A stretch of DNA of 64,000 nucleotides. It comes from Flavobacterium celericrescens. GTDB lineage: Bacteria; Bacteroidota; Bacteroidia; Flavobacteriales; Flavobacteriaceae. A program made the position numbers and the translations under genes. The number at the start of each line of letters is the position of its first letter. Positions within the stretch are counted from its first letter, which is position 1. The notes beneath the pieces were generated by a model. The model made no database searches, was not told the DNA's origin, and saw only the letters and a list, made by a program, of their open reading frames with translations. This document shows, in pieces, positions 36,023 to 44,449 of the stretch. The stretch is from NCBI RefSeq assembly GCF_011392075.1, contig NZ_JAAJBV010000004.1, positions 124,001 through 188,000 of the forward strand. The letters run 5' to 3'.

Positions 36023-36784
36023 ATGAATATTATATCTAAAAAAAAGCTAGCTTTATTATTAATGTTAAGCTTGATTTGTTCGTCTTTGATGTTTGGACAG
36101 GAAAAATCTAGTAATAATGATATTTGGCTTCATTATTTTGGAAAAAACAAGATAACTGAAAAGTTTTCATTTTCCTTTGAAGCAACAATGCGTTATGCTA
36201 ATGGATTTTCTGAAAAGCAACAATATTTTGTTAGACCTTCAGTAGATTATCAATTTACAAAAAGTTTTATGGGTAGTTTGGGTTATAGTCATTATAATAC
36301 CTATTCATACGGAAATCCTTCGTTAAACAAAATTGCAATACCGGAAGATCATTTTTGGATTCAAGGAGCATTTGTTTATAATCATGGCGATTTGAAAATT
36401 TCACATCGATTGAGAGATGAGTTTCGTTATGTAGGTGTTACTGCAATGCAATCTAACGGTGATTTTGCAATTGATCATTATGAATATCGAAATAGAATGC
36501 GATATATGTTACTGTTTAATTATCCTTTGATAAAAAATGCCGAAACCACACAATTATTTGCTTTATTTGGAGATGAGGTTTTTATGAATTTAGGGTCTAA
36601 TGCTGGTAAAACATTTTTAAATCAAAATAGAATAATTGGTGGAGTTGGTTATAATTTTAACAAAAATCATCAGATTCAGTTGAGTTATATTCATCAAAAT
36701 ATTTGGAATTTTTCAAACACCTTACAAGAAAGTAATCCAACGGTTAGGTTGTCATATATAACAAATTTTGATTTTAGTAAATAG
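36023..36784 (+). CDS. DUF2490 family outer-membrane-type protein
   Basis: Protein of 253 residues with a signal peptide (KKLALLLMLSLICSSLMFGQ) and repeated amphipathic strands. The DUF2490 pattern is visible (DIWLHYFGKNKITEKFSFSFEATMRY, SHRLRDEFRYV, YRNRMRYMLLFNYPL). The family is predicted to form outer-membrane barrels and has no known function. It begins five bases after the SulP gene and ends at a terminator, so it is the last gene of the dab unit and may serve it as a pore. Confidence 0.8.
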   Translation: MNIISKKKLALLLMLSLICSSLMFGQEKSSNNDIWLHYFGKNKITEKFSFSFEATMRYANGFSEKQQYFVRPSVDYQFTKSFMGSLGYSHYNTYSYGNPSLNKIAIPEDHFWIQGAFVYNHGDLKISHRLRDEFRYVGVTAMQSNGDFAIDHYEYRNRMRYMLLFNYPLIKNAETTQLFALFGDEVFMNLGSNAGKTFLNQNRIIGGVGYNFNKNHQIQLSYIHQNIWNFSNTLQESNPTVRLSYITNFDFSK

Positions 36785-36805
36785 TTTTTGAGTTTAGTTT
36801 TTAAT

Positions 36806-36840
36806 AAAAAATCCGATTAGAATTTCTAATCGGATTTTTT
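36806..36840. terminator. Bidirectional terminator between DUF2490 gene and groL
   Basis: AAAAAATCCGATTAG at 36806-36820 and CTAATCGGATTTTTT at 36826-36840 form a perfect 15-base-pair stem with a five-base loop. The two genes converge, and the A/T ends allow use from either side. Confidence 0.9.
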
Positions 36841-36858
36841 TATGATAAGTATTTTGAA

Positions 36859-38490
<1,632 letters not shown>

Positions 38491-38501
38491 TTAGTTTTAG
38501 G

Positions 38502-38911
38502 CTTTAAGCAATAAGCTTTAAGCTATGTTAATTTTTGTTTTAACTTGTAAATTTTACTTTTAATATTGTTGATTTTTAATTCTAAATCTTGAAATTTTTC
38601 CTGATTGAGATAATTTAAATCTTTTGAGAGAATAAGAAGATATTCTGTTTCTAAAGCTGAGCCTAAAGCAATATTGAGAAATTGGTTAAATTCTTTGTCG
38701 CTATTTCTACCACAACCTTCACTTATATTAGTTGGTATAGACGAAGTAGCTCTTCTTAATTGACTTGTTATTCCAAATAATTCTTCCTTTGGAAAAATTG
38801 AAGTAATTTTATATACTTCTAAAGTTAATTCATGACTTAATTGCCAAATATCGTATTTTTTAAAATCCCTCATCCGCCTATTGCTTATAGCTTAATGCTT
38901 ATTGCTATAAG
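38502..38911. repeat. Inverted-repeat cassette enclosing the four-helix-bundle gene
   Basis: The 25-base arms at 38502-38526 and 38887-38911 are inverted copies that match at 22 of 25 positions. Each arm can be read as heptamers of the AGCAATA/AGCTTTA type. The left arm overlaps the stop of the enclosed gene, and the right arm overlaps the stop of groES. On RNA the arms would pair and close off the enclosed gene as one large loop. Confidence 0.8.
38523..38873 (-). CDS. Four-helix-bundle protein (23S rRNA IVS / bS23 type)
   Basis: Protein of 116 residues matching the four-helix-bundle family of 23S rRNA intervening sequences and related Avd proteins. Visible are YDIWQLSHELTLEVYKIT, FPKEELFGITSQLRRATSSIPTNISEGCGR and EFNQFLNIALGSALETEYLL. 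The function is unknown; family members form pentameric nucleic-acid-binding rings in some systems. It lies between groES and groL inside an inverted-repeat cassette and on the same strand, so it must be transcribed with them. No reverse transcriptase or variable repeat is nearby, which argues against a diversity-generating retroelement. Confidence 0.88.
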   Translation of the reverse strand: MRDFKKYDIWQLSHELTLEVYKITSIFPKEELFGITSQLRRATSSIPTNISEGCGRNSDKEFNQFLNIALGSALETEYLLILSKDLNYLNQEKFQDLELKINNIKSKIYKLKQKLT

Positions 38912-39180
38912 ATTGCGTAAATTTCGTCCTCACGCATTATCAGGTAGTCTTTACCTTCATATTTGAATTCAGTTCCTGAATATTTGCCATATAAAACTGT
39001 ATCTCCAATTTTTACGGTCATGGTGTAATCTTTTTTGCCATTTCCTACGGCTACAACAGTTCCTTTTTGTGGTTTTTCTTTTGCAGTATCTGGAATAATA
39101 ATTCCAGAAGCTGTAGTTGTTTCTGCTGCTAAAGGCGCAATAACAACGCGGTCTGAAATAGGTTTAATGTTTAATGACAT
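38905..39180 (-). CDS. groES: Co-chaperonin GroES
   Basis: 10-kDa lid of GroEL, 91 residues from the ATG at 39178-39180. It shows the family pattern [13 protein letters not shown], the mobile loop [19 protein letters not shown], and [32 protein letters not shown]. The longer open frame upstream adds 34 residues without similarity and was rejected. The TAG stop lies inside the right arm of the inverted-repeat cassette, so the cassette begins exactly at the end of this gene. Confidence 0.97.
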   Translation of the reverse strand: MSLNIKPISDRVVIAPLAAETTTASGIIIPDTAKEKPQKGTVVAVGNGKKDYTMTVKIGDTVLYGKYSGTEFKYEGKDYLIMREDEIYAIL

Positions 39181-39267
39181 ATTTTTATTTTTTTTAATGA
39201 TTAATTTTTCGTCTTCAAAATATTCAGAAATTATGCCAATTGAATTTTCTGACATTTTTGCTGAAAT

Positions 39268-39301
39268 AAAAAATGCCAGCACTGACAGGCTGGCATTTTT
39301 T
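39268..39301 (-). terminator. Terminator of secG
   Basis: AAAAAATGCCAG at 39268-39279 and CTGGCATTTTTT at 39290-39301 form a perfect 12-base-pair stem. It lies 19 bases below the secG stop and separates the secG operon from groES. Confidence 0.88.
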
Positions 39302-39319
39302 TATATTGTTCATGAATTC

Positions 39320-39682
39320 TTATTTTGCAGAATCTTGAGCAACTGGAGCAGTTGTAGCTGCAGGAGCTTGTTTGTTTGCTTCTGGTGTTGTAGGAATAGT
39401 TGTTGCAGGAGCAGCGTTGTCTTGACCTAAAATTTTAGAATCTGTAGCAGCATTTCCACCATTAAAACTCAAACTAGAAAGTAAAATTAAAGCAATTAAT
39501 ATTATTCCTAATGTCCAAGTACTTTTATCTAAAAAGTCTGTTGTTTTTTGCACACCACCTAATTGTTGAGAACCACCAAATGAAGAAGATAAACCTCCAC
39601 CTTTAGGGTTTTGAACCATAATAGCTAAGATTAATAAAAAACAAACAATTGTTATCGCAATTAAAAAACCTGTAAATCCCAT
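39320..39682 (-). CDS. secG: Preprotein translocase subunit SecG
   Basis: Small membrane subunit of the SecYEG channel, 120 residues. It has two hydrophobic segments (FLIAITIVCFLLILAIMV and WTLGIILIALILLSSLSF) around the conserved QNPKGGGLSSSFGG loop. The C-terminal 45 residues are rich in Ala, Pro, Thr and Gln and are not part of the core. Starts two bases after the TPR gene stop, so it belongs to the miaB-side operon and is its last gene. Confidence 0.92.
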   Translation of the reverse strand: MGFTGFLIAITIVCFLLILAIMVQNPKGGGLSSSFGGSQQLGGVQKTTDFLDKSTWTLGIILIALILLSSLSFNGGNAATDSKILGQDNAAPATTIPTTPEANKQAPAATTAPVAQDSAK

Positions 39683-39684
39683 AA

Positions 39685-40476
39685 TTAATTATTATTTTGT
39701 TGTAAATTTTTGATTTCATTTATTCGGTCTGCAAAGAAACTACTTTTTTCTGGATATTTCAAAATTAATATTTCATAAGCTTGAATTGCTTTGTTATATT
39801 TTTTTTGTTCCAAATACACTTTTGCTAATGTTTCTGTCATTAAGTGTGTTGGTTCTTCATCGCTTTTAGTAATATTTGCAGGTGCTTTGGTTATGTCTTT
39901 TACTGGAGCAATTTTTGGATTGGCTTCGATAAATTTATCGATTATATCTATTTTTTTTTGTTTATCGGAATCAATTTCTGGCTTATTTTCTTCAAAATTA
40001 CGCTCTATGGGAGCAAATTTTGTCAATTGTAACCATTCTTGAAACGAATGTTTTTCTGTTGGCGTAAATGGTAATGGTTTGCCAATTTCTAATTTTTCAT
40101 CTGTAGATTCTGTGATTATTGTTTCTTCTGCTGAATGAATTTCAGTTTTTGGCGAAACTACAATTTCTTCAATTTGATGAACTTCTATATTTAATAGAGC
40201 TTTTTGGATTTCATCAATCTTATCCTGTTGAATAGCAATAAAGTTTTCAGAAGTTATAAATTCAAACAAAACAGTTCTATCCGTTGTATAAGCTGCTGTT
40301 TTTTTTAATTCATAATTATATCTAAAACTTTCCTGATTGTACAATCCTTTTAAATGCAAAGCACGCGCTGCCTGAAAGTATGGAAACTGCAAGACAATAT
40401 TTTCTAAAGCTATCGTTTGTTTCTCGTTAGTAGCTTCGGGCTTATTTAAAAGATATGTTAAATCGGTTATATTCAT
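39685..40476 (-). CDS. TPR-containing protein, uncharacterised
   Basis: Protein of 263 residues from ATG 40474-40476. It has an N-terminal helical part (NITDLTYLLNKPEATNEKQTIALENIVLQFPYFQAARALHLKGL). An acidic, low-complexity middle follows, and one clear TPR-like repeat lies near the end (LAKVYLEQKKYNKAIQAYEILILKYPEKSSFFADRI). No signal peptide. Proteins of this layout sit between lptE and secG in Flavobacteriia, which suggests an envelope or export link, but the role is unknown. Confidence 0.68.
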   Translation of the reverse strand: MNITDLTYLLNKPEATNEKQTIALENIVLQFPYFQAARALHLKGLYNQESFRYNYELKKTAAYTTDRTVLFEFITSENFIAIQQDKIDEIQKALLNIEVHQIEEIVVSPKTEIHSAEETIITESTDEKLEIGKPLPFTPTEKHSFQEWLQLTKFAPIERNFEENKPEIDSDKQKKIDIIDKFIEANPKIAPVKDITKAPANITKSDEEPTHLMTETLAKVYLEQKKYNKAIQAYEILILKYPEKSSFFADRINEIKNLQQNNN

Positions 40477-40481
40477 TTTCA

Positions 40482-40510
40482 AGTTCAATTACAACTTCAA
40501 ATTCAAAATT
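40482..40510. repeat. TTGAA-word tandem array between lptE and the TPR gene
   Basis: On the minus strand the gap reads as repeats of TTTGAA/CTTGAA words of six or seven bases. It is one more short-word array at a gene junction in this window. No promoter or terminator is visible there. Confidence 0.45.
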
Positions 40511-40525
40511 TAAAGCTGTTTAAAA

Positions 40526-41029
40526 TTACCATTTAGCTAATGATTCATTAAAAACGTCTTGAGTAATTCGTTCAAAAATTACATCTAATGCTGATGAAAG
40601 TTGTGAGCCAACTAATTGTTGATTAGCATCAAAATCGTAATAAAAAGAAAAACGTTTTTCAAAATTATCATCTTCTTTATTTTTATTGACAAAACGGACA
40701 TTTACAGCTATTGTTAATCTATTTTGAGCCGCTCTTTGGTCAGCTGTAGCTGTCATAGGTGTAATTCGATATTCAACAATTTCGCCTTCATATAATAATT
40801 CACCGCTTTGTGAAACTAAATTCAAATTGGTTTGGTTTTGAATGATGTCTTGCAATTCTAAAGTGAATGTTCTTTCAATTCCAGGTTCTATTAATTCGGC
40901 ATTATTTTGGAAATAATTGACTTGAAAAGTTTTAGCATCTACTGGTTTTGCACCTGTAAAATTATAAACTCCGCAACTATTTACAAGTAGTGAAATGGTG
41001 ATAGTAAAGGCGATTATTAAATATCTCAT
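40526..41029 (-). CDS. lptE: LptE-family LPS assembly lipoprotein
   Basis: Outer-membrane lipoprotein of 167 residues that plugs and helps assemble the LptD lipopolysaccharide translocon. The signal peptide ends in the lipobox LVNSCGVYNFTGA, with Cys19. The mature part matches the Bacteroidetes LptE pattern (FQVNYFQNNAELIEPGIERTF, then AQNRLTIAVNVRFVN and DVFNESLAKW). It overlaps the sigma-54 activator gene by one base, so the two are co-transcribed. Confidence 0.85.
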   Translation of the reverse strand: MRYLIIAFTITISLLVNSCGVYNFTGAKPVDAKTFQVNYFQNNAELIEPGIERTFTLELQDIIQNQTNLNLVSQSGELLYEGEIVEYRITPMTATADQRAAQNRLTIAVNVRFVNKNKEDDNFEKRFSFYYDFDANQQLVGSQLSSALDVIFERITQDVFNESLAKW

Positions 41030-42288
41030 TATAAATCGTATTGTTTAATTTTTCTATATAAAGTGCGTTCTGAAATTCCTAATTCGTCAGCCGCGGCTTT
41101 TCGTTTTCCTTTGTTTCGATCCAACGATTTTTTGATTAATTCAATTTCTTTTGCTTCTAAACTTAATGTTTCTTCTTCGTCAACGGTTTCGGCAAATAAA
41201 TAATTTTCATCGTCATCGTCTTCAAACTCTTCTTGAATCAGATTATTTTGATTTGGAAGCATTTCAACTCGCGGTTCTTCTTCAAAAATAGCATTTTCTT
41301 CTGGTTTACCGTAAATTTTTTGAATTAATCCTTTATTCGTTTCTTGAACTTTTGAACTTCCGTTTTGCATTAATTCCATCGTAAGCTTTTTCAAATCGTT
41401 CAAATCGCTCTTCATGTCAAAAAGAACTTTGTACAAAATTTCTCTTTCGTTACTAAAATCACTTTCCGATTTTTTAGTTCCAATGACCGAAGGTAAATTC
41501 GGATTCTCCATTGGTAAATAGGAGAGAAGTGTTTGTGATGAAATCTCACGTTTCGTTTCTAGTACAGAAATTTGTTCGGCTACATTTCGCAATTGACGAA
41601 TATTTCCGCTCCATCTATATTTTAAAAGTATTTCGACTGCGCTGTCATCTAATTTGATAGCAGGCATTTTGTATTTATGCGCAAAATCCGAAGCAAATTT
41701 TCTAAACAACAAATGGATGTCATCTTTACGTTCGCGAAGTGGTGGCAACATAATATCAACTGTACTCAATCGATAAAATAAATCCTCACGGAATTTACCT
41801 TTTTCAATCGCATCAAACATATTCACATTCGTAGCTGCTACGATTCTAACATTCGTTTTTTGTACTTGCGATGAACCTACTTTGATAAATTCGCCATTTT
41901 CTAAAACACGTAATAAACGCACTTGAGTAGTTAAAGGTAATTCGCCAACTTCGTCCAAAAATATAGTTCCGCCATCCGCAACTTCAAAATAGCCTTCACG
42001 TGTATTAGTTGCTCCAGTAAACGAACCTTTTTCATGTCCAAAAAGTTCACTATCAATGGTTCCTTCTGGAATTGCACCACAGTTTACGGCGATATATTTC
42101 CCATGTTTTCTGTGCGAAAGTGCGTGAATGATTTTTGGAATACTTTCTTTTCCAACACCACTTTCACCTGTTACCAATACCGAAATATCCGTTGGAGCAA
42201 CCTGAATGGCTTTCTCCACGGCACGATTGAGCTTTGGGTCATTCCCAATAATTTCAAATCGTTGTTTTATAGCTTGTACTGATTCCAT
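41029..42288 (-). CDS. Sigma-54-type AAA+ transcriptional activator without receiver domain
   Basis: Bacterial enhancer-binding protein of 419 residues. The AAA+ domain starts near the N-terminus, with no receiver or sensor domain. Walker A GESGVGKE is at 41-48 and the sigma-54 contact loop is GSFTGA (88-93, usually GAFTGA). FLDEVGELPL (Walker B) and FREDLFYRLSTVDIMLPPLRER follow. After an acidic linker of about 100 residues, a Fis-type HTH ends the protein (KRKAAADELGISERTLYRKIKQ). Its targets are not visible. No clear -24/-12 promoter was found nearby. Confidence 0.88.
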   Translation of the reverse strand: MESVQAIKQRFEIIGNDPKLNRAVEKAIQVAPTDISVLVTGESGVGKESIPKIIHALSHRKHGKYIAVNCGAIPEGTIDSELFGHEKGSFTGATNTREGYFEVADGGTIFLDEVGELPLTTQVRLLRVLENGEFIKVGSSQVQKTNVRIVAATNVNMFDAIEKGKFREDLFYRLSTVDIMLPPLRERKDDIHLLFRKFASDFAHKYKMPAIKLDDSAVEILLKYRWSGNIRQLRNVAEQISVLETKREISSQTLLSYLPMENPNLPSVIGTKKSESDFSNEREILYKVLFDMKSDLNDLKKLTMELMQNGSSKVQETNKGLIQKIYGKPEENAIFEEEPRVEMLPNQNNLIQEEFEDDDDENYLFAETVDEEETLSLEAKEIELIKKSLDRNKGKRKAAADELGISERTLYRKIKQYDL

Positions 42289-42303
42289 TTTTTTTATTTT
42301 TTT

Positions 42304-42738
42304 GCCACGGATTAAAGGATTTTCACGGATTAATTAAAAAACTAATCTTTTATGTTGTAATGATTTGTTTTGAAAATTCACTAATAATCCAATTTCTGAA
42401 TCTGAAAGTTTCATGTAATTCAATACTTGTGCAGTATGTTCTCCTGAAAATTCTTTTACTGCTTTTACTTCTAAAACAATATCTTCATTTACAATGAAAT
42501 CAGCATAAAATTTATGCGGTAATATTATTCCTTTATATTCGATTGAAAATTCTTTTTCTCTTTCAAAAGGAATATTATTTGCTTTAAATTCTATTTCTAA
42601 CGCATCTTTATATACTACTTCAAGTAATCCAGGGCCAAGATTTCTATGAACTTCCATACAAATTCCAATAATTTTAAAAGTTTCTTCTTCTCTATAAAGT
42701 CCCATATTGAAATCTGTGTTAATCCTTTAATCCGTGGC
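42304..42738. repeat. Inverted-repeat cassette enclosing the GxxExxY gene
   Basis: Arms of 28 bases at 42304-42331 and 42711-42738 are inverted copies matching at 25 of 28 positions. The first 18 positions (GCCACGGATTAAAGGATT) match without error. Each arm is built of 9-base words around CACGGATTA. The arms begin within 10 bases of the enclosed gene and fill the gaps to both neighbours. Confidence 0.82.
42334..42705 (-). CDS. GxxExxY protein (PD-(D/E)XK-like)
   Basis: Protein of 123 residues named for its motif, here GLLEVVY at 26-32. A nuclease-like core follows: Asp69 in YADFIVNEDIVLEVKAV, then Glu79 and Lys81, the D...ExK arrangement. HTAQVLNYMKLSDSEIGLLVNF completes the fold. The family is common and scattered in Bacteroidetes; its function is not established. 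It lies between miaB and the sigma-54 activator, on the same strand, inside an inverted-repeat cassette. Confidence 0.88.
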   Translation of the reverse strand: MGLYREEETFKIIGICMEVHRNLGPGLLEVVYKDALEIEFKANNIPFEREKEFSIEYKGIILPHKFYADFIVNEDIVLEVKAVKEFSGEHTAQVLNYMKLSDSEIGLLVNFQNKSLQHKRLVF

Positions 42739-42746
42739 TTATATTT

Positions 42747-44195
42747 TTAATTCATTATTTCAGAATAACCAACCGCTTCTCCAATTAAAGTTGCAGCGGT
42801 ACAATCTGTGATTTTTACCATTACGAATTCACCTACTTTGTAATTTTCTTTTGGGAAAACCACTACAGTATTTTGAGAATTTCTTCCACTCCAATGAGCA
42901 TCTGAACGTTTTGATTCTTTTTCAATTAGCACTTCTACTTCTTGTCCAATGAAACGTTGCGTTCTTTCTAAACCAATTCTTTGTTGTAAGTCGATGATTT
43001 CATTTAAACGTCTTTTCTTAACTTCTTCTGGAACGTCGTCTTCCATTTTTCTGGCAGCTAAAGTTCCTGGACGTTCTGAATACGCAAACATAAACCCGAA
43101 ATCATATTTTACATATTCCATCAGGCTTAACGTGTCTTGATGATCTTCTTCAGTTTCTGTTGGAAAACCAGCAATCATATCTTGCGATAATGAAATGTCT
43201 GGGATAATCGAGTATATTTTATCAATCAACGCGATGTATTCTTCACGCGTGTGTTGACGATTCATTTCTTGTAAAATTCGAGTACTTCCACTTTGAACTG
43301 GTAAGTGAATGTAGTTGCAAATGTTATGGTGTTTCGCCATAGTTTCAATCACTTCTACATGCATGTCTTGCGGATTAGAAGTCGAGAATCTAAAACGCAT
43401 CTTTGGAAACAACGTAGCACATTTGTCTAGTAATTGAGCAAAATCAACCGCAGTCGCTTTTTGCATTTCAGTTGCTTTGTCGTAGTCTTTTTTCAAACCA
43501 CCACCATACCAAAGGTAACTGTCTACGTTTTGTCCCAGTAAAGTAACTTCTTTGAAACCTCTATCATATAAATCTTGGATTTCGTCATAGATACTTTGTG
43601 GTTCACGACTACGCTCACGTCCACGTGTAAAAGGAACAACGCAAAACGTACACATGTTATCGCAACCTCTTGTAATCGATACAAAAGCATTTACGCCGTT
43701 GCTGTTCAAACGAACAGGTGAAATATCGCCATACGTTTCTTCTTTCGAAAGAATTACATTGATAGCATCTCTTCCTTCTTCAACTTCGGCTAATAAATTT
43801 GGTAAATCTTTGTAAGCATCAGGTCCAACCACCATGTCTACAATTTTCTCTTCCTCTAAAAACTGACTTTTCAAACGTTCCGCCATACAGCCTAAAACTC
43901 CAACTTTCATTGAAGGATTGATTTTTTTAACTGCGTTGTATTTTTCTAAACGTTTACGAATGGTTTGTTCTGCTTTATCACGAATAGAGCATGTATTTAC
44001 CAAAACTAAATCAGCATCTTCAAGATTTTGAGTGGTGTTATATCCATTTTCATGAAGAATAGAAGCCACAATTTCGCTGTCCGAAAAATTCATTTGGCAA
44101 CCATAACTCTCTATAAAAAGTTTTTTTGTATTTCCTTCTTTTTGGTCAAGCACTAAACTTTGACCTTGTTTGTTTTCATCAATTACCTTTTCCAT
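42747..44195 (-). CDS. miaB: tRNA-2-methylthio-N6-dimethylallyladenosine synthase MiaB
   Basis: Radical-SAM enzyme that methylthiolates i6A37 in tRNA with two iron-sulfur clusters. The N-terminal UPF0004 domain has cysteines in [28 protein letters not shown] and VLGCMAERL. The radical-SAM motif is [13 protein letters not shown]. The TRAM domain lies at the end ([19 protein letters not shown], then [14 protein letters not shown]). ATG 44193-44195 (482 residues) is favoured because the -7 box at 44223-44230 leaves a leader for it. ATG 44208-44210 is possible. A longer start was rejected. Confidence 0.94.
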   Translation of the reverse strand: MEKVIDENKQGQSLVLDQKEGNTKKLFIESYGCQMNFSDSEIVASILHENGYNTTQNLEDADLVLVNTCSIRDKAEQTIRKRLEKYNAVKKINPSMKVGVLGCMAERLKSQFLEEEKIVDMVVGPDAYKDLPNLLAEVEEGRDAINVILSKEETYGDISPVRLNSNGVNAFVSITRGCDNMCTFCVVPFTRGRERSREPQSIYDEIQDLYDRGFKEVTLLGQNVDSYLWYGGGLKKDYDKATEMQKATAVDFAQLLDKCATLFPKMRFRFSTSNPQDMHVEVIETMAKHHNICNYIHLPVQSGSTRILQEMNRQHTREEYIALIDKIYSIIPDISLSQDMIAGFPTETEEDHQDTLSLMEYVKYDFGFMFAYSERPGTLAARKMEDDVPEEVKKRRLNEIIDLQQRIGLERTQRFIGQEVEVLIEKESKRSDAHWSGRNSQNTVVVFPKENYKVGEFVMVKITDCTAATLIGEAVGYSEIMN

Positions 44196-44222
44196 ATCAA
44201 AGATTTCCATTAAATCAGTCTG

Positions 44223-44254
44223 CAAAGATAATACTAAATTATAAAATCTGACAA
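44223..44254 (-). promoter_or_regulatory. Promoter of miaB
   Basis: On the minus strand TTG (44252-44254) and TATCTTTG (44223-44230) are 21 bases apart, the best two-box Bacteroidetes promoter in the window together with that of rpe. Confidence 0.75.
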
Positions 44255-44334
44255 GATGGCAGAAAAGGTTTAACATGAAATTTTAAATTATTTTTTTCTC
44301 TATTTCTAAGTAGCCGTTTTTCTTGGATTTTACA

Positions 44335-44348
44335 CCTATATATATAGG
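44335..44348. other. 14-base perfect palindrome in the miaB-topA gap
   Basis: CCTATATATATAGG lies in the 254-base divergent gap between miaB and topA. It is a perfect palindrome of the size of a dimeric repressor site. The rest of the gap holds the two promoters and plain AT-rich DNA. Confidence 0.4.
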
Positions 44349-44421
44349 AGTAATTTGACAGATATTTTGGTTAATTATAGGTAAAAAAATATTCACGATG
44401 TTAAAATTTAAAAAAAACCTA

Positions 44422-44429
44422 TACTTTTG
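44422..44429 (+). promoter_or_regulatory. -7 box of topA
   Basis: TACTTTTG, followed by C, matches TAnnTTTG and lies 20 bases before the topA ATG. A convincing -33 TTG was not found. Confidence 0.6.
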
Positions 44430-44449
44430 CCGAACAAACAAAAAGTGAA

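Noticed and set aside
38523..38873. Four-helix-bundle gene as part of a diversity-generating retroelement (Avd)
   Set aside because: No reverse transcriptase, template repeat or variable repeat is visible in the window.
39181..39267. CIRCE (HrcA) operator before groES
   Set aside because: No TTAGCACTC-type inverted repeat is present between the secG terminator and groES.
39181..39282. Longer GroES start
   Set aside because: Thirty-four extra residues without GroES similarity; the ATG at 39180 begins the conserved part.
41029..42288. The sigma-54 activator as a two-component response regulator
   Set aside because: The AAA+ domain begins near residue 10, so there is no receiver domain.
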